A DNA stretch of 56,120 nt, taken from an uncultured Porphyromonadaceae bacterium (lineage in GTDB: Bacteria; Bacteroidota; Bacteroidia; Bacteroidales; Muribaculaceae). A model generated the notes under the pieces. The model had not been told where the DNA came from. It made no database searches and saw only the letters and a program-made list of their open reading frames with translations. The DNA lies in assembly GCA_902461565.1 (NCBI GenBank), contig CABPYL010000017.1, forward strand, positions 1 through 56,120. Direction: 5' to 3'. Both the position numbers and the translations under genes were made by a program. Of this stretch, positions 16,897-24,758 are shown in pieces. How positions within the stretch are numbered: position 1 is the first letter of the stretch; the number at the start of each line of letters is the position of its first letter.

Positions 16897-18045
16897 TTAT
16901 TGGGCGTCGGCGATTTTGCGGGCGCCGTCGCTGATGATAACTTCGTAGATTTTGGGTTCGTGGCCGTATGCTTTGTTGAAGCGTGCCTTGGCTTCGTCGA
17001 GGAAGTGAGGCAGAAGCTCGTTCTTTACAAGGTTGATGGTGCAGCCGCCGAAGCCGCCGCCCATGATGCGCGAGCCTGTTACGCCGCATTCTTTTGCGAT
17101 GTCGTTGAGGAAGTCGAGTTCTTCGCAGCTAACTTCATAGTCCTTGGACAGTCCGCGGTGTGTTTCGTACATGCAGCGGCCAACGGTTTCGAAGTCGCCT
17201 TTGTTGAGGGCATCGCATACAGCGAGTACACGGTCTTTTTCCTCGATAACGAATTTTGCGCGGAAGTAATCTTCGGCGGTGATGTCGCTCTTTACGGCTT
17301 CGAGCATGGCCATGTCGGCGTCGCGCAGAGTTTCGATGCCGAGGCGTTTTGCAACGCGCTCGCAGCTGGCGCGGCGTTTGTTGTAGGGCGAGTCGGCCAG
17401 TTCGTGCTTAACGACGGAGTCGACGAGCACCAGGGTATATCCGTCGGCCTTGAATGGGAAGTATTCGAATTCCATCGAGCGGCAGTCCAGACGCATCAGA
17501 TGGTCTTTTTTGCCGAATACGCTGGCAAACTGGTCCATTATGCCGCAGTTCACGCCGCAGTAGTTGTGCTCGGTGGACTGGCCGATGCGTGCGAGTTCGA
17601 ACTTGTCGATGTTGTTGCCGTTGAACATATCGTTCAGCGCGAAGGCGAAGCAGGATTCCAGAGCAGCGGAGGAACTGAGGCCTGCGCCCAGAGGCACATT
17701 GCCTGCGAATACTGCGTCGAAGCCTTCCACTTTACCGCCGCGCTTGATTGTCTCGCGGCAGACACCGAATATATAGCGGGCCCACGATGCTTCGGGAGCG
17801 TCGGCTTCGTTGAGGCCGAATTCCGCATAGTCGTCTATGTCGATAGAGTAAACTCGTACTGTTTCGGTATCGTTGGCACGGATTTCGGCCATTATTACCT
17901 TGTCGATTGCGCCGGGGAAAACAAATCCGCCGTTATAGTCGGTGTGTTCGCCGATAAGGTTTATTCGGCCTGCAGATGCGTAAACTGTTCCGTGTCCTCC
18001 GAAGCGTTCTTCGAAGGTCTTGTCGATTTTTTCCTGAAGTTTCAT
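16897..18045 (-). CDS. galK: Galactokinase
   Basis: A 382-residue GHMP kinase that phosphorylates D-galactose at C1. The galactokinase signature GRINLIGEHTDYNGG lies at about residues 27-41, the ATP-binding VPLGAGLSSSAALE near residue 120, and the C-terminal GSRIMGGGFGGCTINLV near residue 330. It is the first gene of the galK-galE-galM-nucleotidyltransferase operon. A TAATTTTG box at 18129-18136 is the best promoter candidate, embedded in the terminator of the upstream gene. Confidence 0.95.
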   Translation of the reverse strand: MKLQEKIDKTFEERFGGHGTVYASAGRINLIGEHTDYNGGFVFPGAIDKVIMAEIRANDTETVRVYSIDIDDYAEFGLNEADAPEASWARYIFGVCRETIKRGGKVEGFDAVFAGNVPLGAGLSSSAALESCFAFALNDMFNGNNIDKFELARIGQSTEHNYCGVNCGIMDQFASVFGKKDHLMRLDCRSMEFEYFPFKADGYTLVLVDSVVKHELADSPYNKRRASCERVAKRLGIETLRDADMAMLEAVKSDITAEDYFRAKFVIEEKDRVLAVCDALNKGDFETVGRCMYETHRGLSKDYEVSCEELDFLNDIAKECGVTGSRIMGGGFGGCTINLVKNELLPHFLDEAKARFNKAYGHEPKIYEVIISDGARKIADAQ

Positions 18046-18128
18046 GGGTTTCGGTGAATTTATTTTAGTTATGAATATTATTGATTGTTATTTATAATGA
18101 ATCTTTGGAAGTGGTCGTTTATCTGCTT

Positions 18129-18160
18129 CAAAATTAAAACAAAAATGCCACATGCACAAG
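18129..18160 (-). promoter_or_regulatory. Probable galK operon promoter inside the upstream terminator
   Basis: On the minus strand CTTG (18160-18157) and TAATTTTG (18136-18129) are 20 bases apart. The -33 part lies in the terminator hairpin of the BadF-like gene and the -7 part in its U-tract, 84 bases before the galK ATG. Confidence 0.45.
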
Positions 18161-18175
18161 CCTGCGGCATTTTAA
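18140..18175 (-). terminator. Terminator of the Tricorn/BadF-like unit
   Basis: On the minus strand AAAATGCC and GGCATTTTT enclose an 18-base interior with a short GCA/TGC pairing, followed by TTTTTGTTTTAATTTT. Confidence 0.7.
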
Positions 18176-18290
18176 AAGAGGTGAAATTTGACCAAAAATA
18201 GTTCCTAATCGTGCAAATTCACGATATTGGTGCTTTATGTCTCAAAAATGTCCTGTTATGATGGACAAAATTGCTACCAGGGATAATCCG

Positions 18291-19130
18291 TTACTCCTCG
18301 GTGGAATGGAATTCAACCAGGCCGGGCATTGAATACCTTATTATTTTGTTTATGGTTATACCGAAGTCGGCGGCGGCGCGGCGCAGCACGTTCTCGAAAA
18401 CAACACTTGTGGAGCCTACGAACGACACAGGCTGCTGCTTGTAGTCGTATGCTGCGATGTTGCGCTCGAAGAAACTCATGAAAGCGTTGTATACCAACCG
18501 GTAAACGTAGGCATTATCCAGATGTTCGGCCAGGAAGGTGGAGTAGTGCGACAGTGTGCGGCCTGCCATCGGACGCGTGTAAACGTCGTCCATCAGGATG
18601 TTCGGCGTTACCATGAACTTCTCGCAGAACGCCTGCGACAGATCCTTGGGCGCTATGCCCTTGAGCATGTCGGCGATGAACAGTTTACCCATGTAGGCGC
18701 CGGAACCTTCATCGCCGAGGACAAAGCCGAGTGACGCTACATTCTTCACTATCTCGTGTCCGTTGTACAGACACGAGTTGGAGCCGGTGCCGATAATGCA
18801 GGCAAGGCCGGTCTGGCGTACAAGCAGGCCTCGGGCGGCGCCGAGAAGGTCGCTCTCAACCGTTACCGGCGTCTTGAACTGCGCAACGAGCGACGATTCC
18901 ATTATCTTGCACTTCTCCTTGTTGGCGCAGCCGGCGCCGTAGAAGTATACGTGGTTCCAGCGGCGGCGGAAGAAGGCTTCCGGTAGCTCGAGCCTTACTG
19001 TATGGGAAATCTCGCGCCGCGACTGGAAGAATGGATTCAGGCCCTTGGTGAAGGCATGTTCCATAATTTCCTTCCCGTCGACCAGTGTCCATTCGGTGCG
19101 AGTGGTGCTACTTTCGGCGATGATGTTCAT
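18291..19130 (-). CDS. BadF/BadG-type ATPase, N-acetylglucosamine kinase-like
   Basis: A 279-residue actin-like ATPase of the BadF/BadG/BcrA family, in Bacteroidetes usually annotated as N-acetylglucosamine kinase. IIGTGSNSCLYNG (about 113-125) is the phosphate-2 motif, FVLGDEGSGAYMG the typical kinase loop, and VGSTSVVFENVLRRAA the adenosine motif. The first phosphate motif is altered: the usual DSGSTKTDW reads ESSTTRTEW at residues 6-14, so the metal-binding Asp is Glu and the Gly is Ser. It may still be active; the change is worth noting. It follows the Tricorn-like protease gene by 9 bases and shares its terminator, so it is probably co-transcribed. Confidence 0.78.
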   Translation of the reverse strand: MNIIAESSTTRTEWTLVDGKEIMEHAFTKGLNPFFQSRREISHTVRLELPEAFFRRRWNHVYFYGAGCANKEKCKIMESSLVAQFKTPVTVESDLLGAARGLLVRQTGLACIIGTGSNSCLYNGHEIVKNVASLGFVLGDEGSGAYMGKLFIADMLKGIAPKDLSQAFCEKFMVTPNILMDDVYTRPMAGRTLSHYSTFLAEHLDNAYVYRLVYNAFMSFFERNIAAYDYKQQPVSFVGSTSVVFENVLRRAAADFGITINKIIRYSMPGLVEFHSTEE

Positions 19131-19139
19131 GGTATCGGT

Positions 19140-22100
19140 TTATTTTTTGCTGTCGATTTCTTTGAGGAGTTCGTCTACGGCGGCTTTAAGCTGCTGGTCT
19201 ACGCCGGTAACGATAATCTCGGGGTCGTTGGCCACTTTGATATCGGGCTCCAGCTGCTGGTTTTCCAGGAAGGAGCCGTCGGGCAGGCGGTAGCCGATTA
19301 CGGGAATGCCGAATACGATTGAGGGGTCTTGTGTGGTAACCCAGTTCACCGAGGTCATCGTGCCAGGCACAGGCATACCCACGAGCTTGCCGAGGCCGCG
19401 GTTCTTGTATACCCAGGGTGTGCCGTGGGCGTTGGAGTAGCATGGCTCGGCCATAACCATGATCGACGGTTTGTTCCAGCGGCGCGAAGGCATGTCGCAG
19501 GTTTCGACGCCGCGGATTTCCTGGGTGAAATATTTGCTGCCGCTGAGAAGTACCTCGATATCCTCGTGGAGGCGTCCGCCGCCATTCCAGCGTATGTCGA
19601 TAACCACGCCTTCGCGGTCGTTATACTTGCCCAGAAGGTCGGAATATACTTTGCGGAACGAATCGTCGTCCATCGAGCTGATATGTACATAGCCGAGGCG
19701 GCCGTTGGAAAGGCTGTCCACATCGTGTGCGCGCTGCTTAACCCATCTGTCGTACAGCAGCGAATTCTGGCGTCCCGCACTGATGGGTTTCAACACAATG
19801 TCGCGCGTGCTCTTGTCCGGTGCCTGTACAGTAACCAGGGTGCGCTTGCCGGCAAGGTTGGACAGCAGCCGGTCTACGGGCATTTCGTCGGTAACGGCCT
19901 GTCCGTTAATCTTCAGCACAATGTCGCCGGGATTTACGGCTGGAGATACAGCGGCGAGAGGCGATTTTGCAAGCACTTCGGCAATGCGTGCGCCCTTGCC
20001 GGTGTACGTGAGGTCGTACAACGCGCCCAGCGCCGCCGAGCTTTCCGGTGCGGCCGTGGCCGAGCCGCCGTAGTACGACGCGCCGGTATGGCTCACGTTT
20101 AGTTCGCCGAGAAGTTCGCTCAGCATTTCGGCGAAATCGTAGTTGTTGTTGATGTGCGGCAGGAATTTGCGGTAGTCGGCAACCATCGCCTTCCAGTCCA
20201 CACCGTGCATTGTGGGCACATAGAACCGTTCGGCTTCTTCGCGTTCGATATAATCAAGGATATAGCTGCGTTCGGCAACTGGGTCGAGTTTCTTTTCGGC
20301 ACGGTAGCTTATGGATTTGAGCGCAGGACCGAATTTATTGAACGAATTGCCGAGAAGGAACATCTGGCCGTCTTTCGATCTGGCGAAAGATGCGCCGCTG
20401 TCGCCGAAACGGCGCTCCATCGACAGGTCTTTGCTGTCGAGGTCTACTTTCCAGATGAACGCGCCATTGTCGGCGCCGCTGGTGAAGTACAGATTCTCGC
20501 AGTCCTTGTCGACAATTGCGTCGATAAGGTCGGTGGACAGAGGTGTTATGCGCATCTGGCGGTCGGAGATGCCGGCCAGTTCGACAACGATAGGCTCCAC
20601 TTCTTCTTTTTCCTTGTCGTCCTTCTTTTTGTCGTCTTTCTTTTTGTCGTCCTTTTTGCTGTCTTTGGCGTCCTTTTCGGCTTTCTTGGCCGCTTTCTTC
20701 TGTTCGTCCTTCTTTTTATCGTAGATTTCGCGTTCCTCCTTGCTCATGCGGAAGCGGTCGTAGCTTTCCTGATTCATGAACACGAAGAATACATCCATCT
20801 GCGAGCCCCATGAGGCGTGGTTGCGCATGCCGTAGCGTTCGGAAGCGAACATAAGTGCGTTACCGTCCATAATCCATCGTGGCGAGGCGTCGAAATATCC
20901 GCTGTTGGTGATGTTTGTGATAGTTCCGTCGGCAACGTTGATAAGCGCGATATCGCTATAGGGGTCGTGCTTGCGGTCGATAATCTCAAGTGCTATCCAG
21001 CGGGAGTCGGGCGACCAGTAATAGTTGAATCCGCCGTCGCGGTGGCGGTATGTGGAACCGTCGGTTAGCTGTGTAACTTTGCCGCTTTTGACGTCCATGT
21101 AGCACAGTTTGTTGCGGTCGAGGATGAAACCGAGTTTCTTGCCGTCGGGCGACATCTCGGGCACGTTGCGCTCGTGGCCGTCGGCTTTGAATACCGGTTC
21201 TTCGGTTATTACGGTGGCATGGGCGAAGTCGGGCTCGTCCAGCGACTTGTTGAAGGTCGCTTTGTAGATATTTGCCTTGCCGTCGCGCTCACTGGCATAA
21301 TAGAGTGTGGAGTCGTTGCCCCAGCAAAGGTTGGCTTCGGCTTCCGGAGTGTTGGAAATCTGTTTTGTGGTGGGATATTCCACGGATGTTACATATACGT
21401 CGCCGCGGTATGTGAAGGCAATCTGCTTGCCGTCGGGCGATGGGGTGGCATTGCGGGCGCCGTACGACGACGACAGCATGCGTGTCTCGTCGGGAAAGTC
21501 GGCGTTGATGCTCACCTTCACTTTGCGGGGCTTCGCGCCTTTGGTATCGGCCAGGGTGTACAGCTCGCCGTCGTATGTAAATGCCAGTGTGCCGTTTGCG
21601 GCACGGCTGAGGAAGCGTACCGGATGCTTTTTGAAGTCGGTGATGGCTTTGGCGTCGGCAGGATTGGATGCCGGCGCGCGGTACACGTTCAGCGATTTCT
21701 GCGGAGCGCGCTCGCTGAGGAAATATATATATTCGCCGGCATCCACGGGGCTGAGGTCCTCACCCGGGTTCGTAACTACTGGAGCGTGTTTGCCTGTTGC
21801 CGGTGTGTAGCGCACAATGTTGCGTGTTACCGACGAGGTATGGTGCTTGCGCCAGGTGTTCTCGAATCCTTTTACATCCTGGTAGAGGAAGCTCTTGCCG
21901 TCGGGCGACCAGCTGATTTCGCGTGCCGGTGTGGCGAACAGCTGTGTGGGAGCGCCGCCGGTTACGGGAACCGAGTATACTTCCGTCATGCGCCCCGTGG
22001 GGTACAGTGCGCTCGAGGCCGGGTCCTGGATGGCCGCAGAGTACAGAATGGCTTTGCCGTCGGGTGTGAACGCTTCGGGAAGCTCGCCCTTGGATGTGAA

Positions 22101-22415
22101 TGTGATGCGTTTCCATTCGCCTTTGCCGTCGGCGGGAACGGTGAATATGTTCATGTTGCCGTGGCGGTCAGACGCGAAGGCTATCGTTTTGCTGTCCGGG
22201 CTCCATATCGGGTGTTCTTCGTAGCTTGGCTGGGACGTTACGCGGTGAGCCTCGCCGCCCTGGACGGGAACGGTGAAAATATCACCTTTGTATGTGAAAG
22301 CTATCTGGCTGCCGTCGGGCGAAATCTTTGCGTCGCGCATCCACAGGGGTGCCGCGGTCTGTGCCGAGGCTGCAAAAGCTGCTGTCAATGTCAACAGCGA
22401 CAGTATCTTGTTCAT
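19140..22415 (-). CDS. Tricorn-like S41 peptidase with PD40 propellers and PDZ domain
   Basis: A 1091-residue exported serine peptidase. The ATG at 22413-22415 opens a signal peptide (MNKILSLLTLTAAFAASAQ). Two propeller regions carry WSPDG/PDG repeats (residues about 28-330 and 330-550). A linker rich in Lys and Asp, built from repeats of KKDD, covers about 556-607. Then come the Tricorn core domain, a PDZ domain (about 800-870, GDIVLKINGQAVTDEMP) and the S41 catalytic domain with VIDIRWNGGGRLHED and a probable nucleophile Ser near residue 993 (CYSNAHG). The fold degrades peptides or misfolded proteins in the periplasm. A TATCTTTG promoter box lies 25 bases before the ATG. Confidence 0.88.
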   Translation of the reverse strand: MNKILSLLTLTAAFAASAQTAAPLWMRDAKISPDGSQIAFTYKGDIFTVPVQGGEAHRVTSQPSYEEHPIWSPDSKTIAFASDRHGNMNIFTVPADGKGEWKRITFTSKGELPEAFTPDGKAILYSAAIQDPASSALYPTGRMTEVYSVPVTGGAPTQLFATPAREISWSPDGKSFLYQDVKGFENTWRKHHTSSVTRNIVRYTPATGKHAPVVTNPGEDLSPVDAGEYIYFLSERAPQKSLNVYRAPASNPADAKAITDFKKHPVRFLSRAANGTLAFTYDGELYTLADTKGAKPRKVKVSINADFPDETRMLSSSYGARNATPSPDGKQIAFTYRGDVYVTSVEYPTTKQISNTPEAEANLCWGNDSTLYYASERDGKANIYKATFNKSLDEPDFAHATVITEEPVFKADGHERNVPEMSPDGKKLGFILDRNKLCYMDVKSGKVTQLTDGSTYRHRDGGFNYYWSPDSRWIALEIIDRKHDPYSDIALINVADGTITNITNSGYFDASPRWIMDGNALMFASERYGMRNHASWGSQMDVFFVFMNQESYDRFRMSKEEREIYDKKKDEQKKAAKKAEKDAKDSKKDDKKKDDKKKDDKEKEEVEPIVVELAGISDRQMRITPLSTDLIDAIVDKDCENLYFTSGADNGAFIWKVDLDSKDLSMERRFGDSGASFARSKDGQMFLLGNSFNKFGPALKSISYRAEKKLDPVAERSYILDYIEREEAERFYVPTMHGVDWKAMVADYRKFLPHINNNYDFAEMLSELLGELNVSHTGASYYGGSATAAPESSAALGALYDLTYTGKGARIAEVLAKSPLAAVSPAVNPGDIVLKINGQAVTDEMPVDRLLSNLAGKRTLVTVQAPDKSTRDIVLKPISAGRQNSLLYDRWVKQRAHDVDSLSNGRLGYVHISSMDDDSFRKVYSDLLGKYNDREGVVIDIRWNGGGRLHEDIEVLLSGSKYFTQEIRGVETCDMPSRRWNKPSIMVMAEPCYSNAHGTPWVYKNRGLGKLVGMPVPGTMTSVNWVTTQDPSIVFGIPVIGYRLPDGSFLENQQLEPDIKVANDPEIIVTGVDQQLKAAVDELLKEIDSKK

Positions 22416-22439
22416 GTGCCTATGTCTGATTAGTTTGTG

Positions 22440-22471
22440 CAAAGATATGAAAATTTGGCAAACAATACAAT
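22440..22471 (-). promoter_or_regulatory. Promoter of the Tricorn-like protease unit
   Basis: ATTG (22471-22468) and TATCTTTG (22447-22440) on the minus strand, 20 bases apart; three of four -33 bases fit. Confidence 0.5.
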
Positions 22472-22531
22472 AGCAACGGCCCAATGCAAAATCATAATAT
22501 CCCGTTTGCGCGGATGAAAGCGGGAGCGGCG

Positions 22532-23041
22532 TCAGGAACGGATGTTGCCGGGGGCAAGTTCGATAACCTCGCAGTCGCGCATGTCGGTGCCGTCGATGGT
22601 CAGGCGTACCAGCGTGCGTGTTCTGTGCCATCCCGAGGTGCCGGCGGCTCCGGGATTTATGTGGAGCAGTTGCAGCTCGGGGTCGTACATCACCTTCAGG
22701 ATATGCGAATGGCCGTCCACCATCAGACCTATGCCGTTGTCGCGCAGCAGTGGTTTCATCCCTTTAGCCCATTTGCCGGGGTAGCCGCCGATGTGCGTCA
22801 GCAGTACGCGTACGCCTTCCACCTGAAAAATCTCCAGTGCGGAGCATTTGCGGCACACCATACCGTGGTCTATGTTGCCGGCCACGGCGCGTACTACAGG
22901 CGCGACGTCTTTCAGTCGCTCCACAATGTCGTAGTCGCCTATATCGCCGGCGTGCCATATTTCGTCGCAGCCCTCCAGATGCCGGGAGTATCGGTCGTCC
23001 CAGCAGCCGTGAGTGTCGCTTAGTATTCCAATTTTTTTCAT
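22532..23041 (-). CDS. YfcE-type metallophosphoesterase
   Basis: A 169-residue calcineurin-like phosphoesterase of the YfcE/MJ0936 type. Metal ligands are visible in ILSDTHG (residues 6-12), WHAGDIGD (about 29-36), AVAGNID (about 53-59), LLTHIGG and VDGHSHI (about 108-114); the last two stand for the family's THG and GHTH elements, with THIGG being a small variation. NPGAAGTSGWHRTRT is the usual C-terminal motif. The natural substrate is unknown; family members hydrolyse phosphodiesters in vitro. A TAATTTTG box lies at 23067-23074. It is cytoplasmic and a single-gene unit. Confidence 0.88.
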   Translation of the reverse strand: MKKIGILSDTHGCWDDRYSRHLEGCDEIWHAGDIGDYDIVERLKDVAPVVRAVAGNIDHGMVCRKCSALEIFQVEGVRVLLTHIGGYPGKWAKGMKPLLRDNGIGLMVDGHSHILKVMYDPELQLLHINPGAAGTSGWHRTRTLVRLTIDGTDMRDCEVIELAPGNIRS

Positions 23042-23066
23042 TCAGCACCGTATGCCTGTGTCGATG

Positions 23067-23074
23067 CAAAATTA
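23067..23074 (-). promoter_or_regulatory. -7 promoter box of the phosphodiesterase gene
   Basis: TAATTTTG on the minus strand, 25 bases before the ATG. Confidence 0.5.
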
Positions 23075-23163
23075 TGAAAAACTTCCGTCCCGGCAAAACG
23101 GCCTTAGCACCACAGAATTGCATGGAAATGCATAAGCAGGGCTATCAAAGAAAAGGTAATCAA

Positions 23164-23179
23164 GAGGGTGTTGCAAAAC
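23164..23179 (+). repeat. 16-base flank motif shared with the 13.8-kb element
   Basis: GAGGGTGTTGCAAAAC, identical to the minus-strand copy at 13847-13862. It lies 77 bases left of the nested palindrome at 23256-23519. Confidence 0.6.
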
Positions 23180-23255
23180 AGGAATTATCCAATTACATTG
23201 GGAGGCATTCTGCGGCAGTTCTGCAATACCATCATCATTAGTCTTAGGCGGGCAT

Positions 23256-23519
23256 GCCGAAGGTATGCCAAGGCGGCTGCAAGCCGCTCTCAACCCCGAA
23301 ATAAGCCTTGGTGTTTTCGGGGTAAGTGTCATAATATCAAATGTTTCCCGTGGGGAATACACCTTCCGGCAGCGGCAATGCGGTCCTCGGATGGCGATAG
23401 GCATGGCTCAGCAGTGTATTCCCTCTGGGAAATGTCTGTTATTTAGAGCGTTACCCCGGAAACGCTCTGCTTTTTCCGGGGTTGAGAGCGGCCTTCAGCC
23501 GCCTCGGCTTACCTCCGGC
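23256..23519. repeat. 264-base nested palindrome
   Basis: The gene-free stretch 23042-23581 is dominated by this element. The outer arms 23256-23301 and 23471-23519 are imperfect inverted copies: GCCGAAGGTATGCCAAGGCG and CTCTCAACCCCGAAA on the left face TTCCGGGGTTGAGAG and CGCCTCGGCTTACCTCCGGC on the right. Middle arms: GTTTTCGGGGTAA (about 23312-23324) faces TTACCCCGGAAACGC (23451-23465). Inner arms: TTTCCCGTGGGGAATACA (23344-23361) faces TGTATTCCCTCTGGGAAA (23415-23432). Both arms also hold short GGCGGC/GCCGC hairpins. No frame looks coding. Confidence 0.75.
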
Positions 23520-23581
23520 AAGCCTTTTAATAATACCAAGTGCTATTTTAGATACTCACTCTTTCGGTATTTATCGGGAAA

Positions 23582-24633
23582 TTATTCGGGGTATATCGGT
23601 CGGTGATACTTGTATTCGAGCTCCTTATATTCCTTGTCGAAAATAGGATTACCCCATAAGAAGTCCGTTAAATATAATTTAACGCCCCAGGAATCCTCTC
23701 TATAATAGTCAAAAAATTCCTGATTGAAGTATTCGGGAAACTTACCGGAAATATTATTTTCCTTAAAGTTAGGAGGATATATTTTCTGGTTGTAACAATA
23801 GCTGAAATTCCGAAAACTGTCGAGATACCGCCAGTCAAATTCTGTAAAGTGATTTCGGTAGAAAGAATAATATGTTTTCTGCCAATTCTTTAGGTAGGGA
23901 ACTTTTCCGGTAAAGTGATTAAGTGACAAATCACACTTTTCCAGCTTGTCGGAAAATTTATCGAGATTTTCCGGGACTTCTCCGGTAAAATTGTTGCTAT
24001 ATAAATAACACACTTTAAGGTTTTTGAATTTTTCCAAAATCAAATCAAGGAATTCATTTCCGTATTGCGAATTCCCGATGTCCAAAATTTCCAAAGTCTC
24101 GGCAAGATTTCCAAAGTTTTTCGGGAAAGTACCGTTGATATAAACGGCAGTTCCTGCCCAGCCGGGAGATACGCGGAGTCTCTTCAAAGGAAGGTCGCAC
24201 AATGTCGGAGCCGAAGAAAGATCGATTCTTGCTCGCTCCCCAAGTTCTATTTCAACGCCACGATGTGTTTAAACTTATCAAAAATGTCGGGCAAGTAAGC
24301 ACTCGGTTTGTAAATAGTAAGATTAATTTCTTTTACAACAAATCTGTTGGATATCGAATCATATCCGAATTTCAAGCCTTTAAACTGAGTGATATTGTAT
24401 GTAGAGTCCGGGCTGTGAAAAAATCGCGATTTCAGACATTCAGTCCAACCTTCATAAGAACGGTCGTCATCAAGCCCCAGAGCATAATAAAGCGTGCTTA
24501 TACCTTCCTGCTCTGTTTCATCAATGTAGGTCCAGTATGAATTATAGTCGAAGTGCGGTTCATCTTCTTCTGCGCTGCAAGAGGAGAAAAGAAAAGCCGA
24601 TAAAAAAGCAACAGTCAACAGCAGATGTTTCAT
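23582..24633 (-). pseudogene. Frameshifted leucine-rich-repeat lipoprotein, paralogue of the 24759-25808 gene
   Basis: Two frames together match the intact neighbour end to end. The first (24247-24633) starts MKHLLLTVAFLSAFLFSSCS, a lipoprotein signal, and stops shortly after LPDIFDKFKH. The second (to 23582) continues with TLCDLPLKRLR, GTFPKNFGNLAETLEILDI, NNFTGEVPENLDKF and NHFTGKVPYLKNW. Just after DKFK the sequence continues in another frame (HRGVEIELGERARIDLSSAP), so a small insertion or deletion near 24255-24265 broke the gene. The promoter (TATATTTG, 24657-24664) and 5' UTR are nearly identical to the intact copy. It is AT-rich. A sequencing error in the short AAA/CACA region would also explain the break. 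Confidence 0.75.
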
Positions 24634-24656
24634 AGTTTTATAGGTTTTATTGTCGG

Positions 24657-24664
24657 CAAATATA
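24657..24664 (-). promoter_or_regulatory. -7 promoter box of the frameshifted LRR gene
   Basis: TATATTTG on the minus strand with ATTG 20 bases upstream; duplicated from the box at 25832-25839. Confidence 0.5.
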
Positions 24665-24709
24665 ATATAATTTTTTAATCACAACAATTTTTTTTATCAG
24701 GCAAGGAAA

Positions 24710-24742
24710 AGGAAAAAGGCTCCGCTGTTCGCGAAGCCTTTC
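24710..24742 (-). terminator. Terminator of the intact LRR lipoprotein gene
   Basis: On the minus strand AAAGGCTTCGC and GCGGAGCCTTTTT form a stem around GAACA, followed by a T-rich tract. Confidence 0.75.
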
Positions 24743-24758
24743 GATTCTTATCGGGAGA

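Noticed and set aside
15805..18057. Long plus-strand frames opposite galE and galK
   Set aside because: Antisense shadows; the minus-strand genes carry complete catalytic motifs and overlapping starts and stops.
23164..23581. Insertion sequence
   Set aside because: No transposase frame or fragment lies between the GAGGGTGTTGCAAAAC motif and the next gene; only a terminal-like motif is present.
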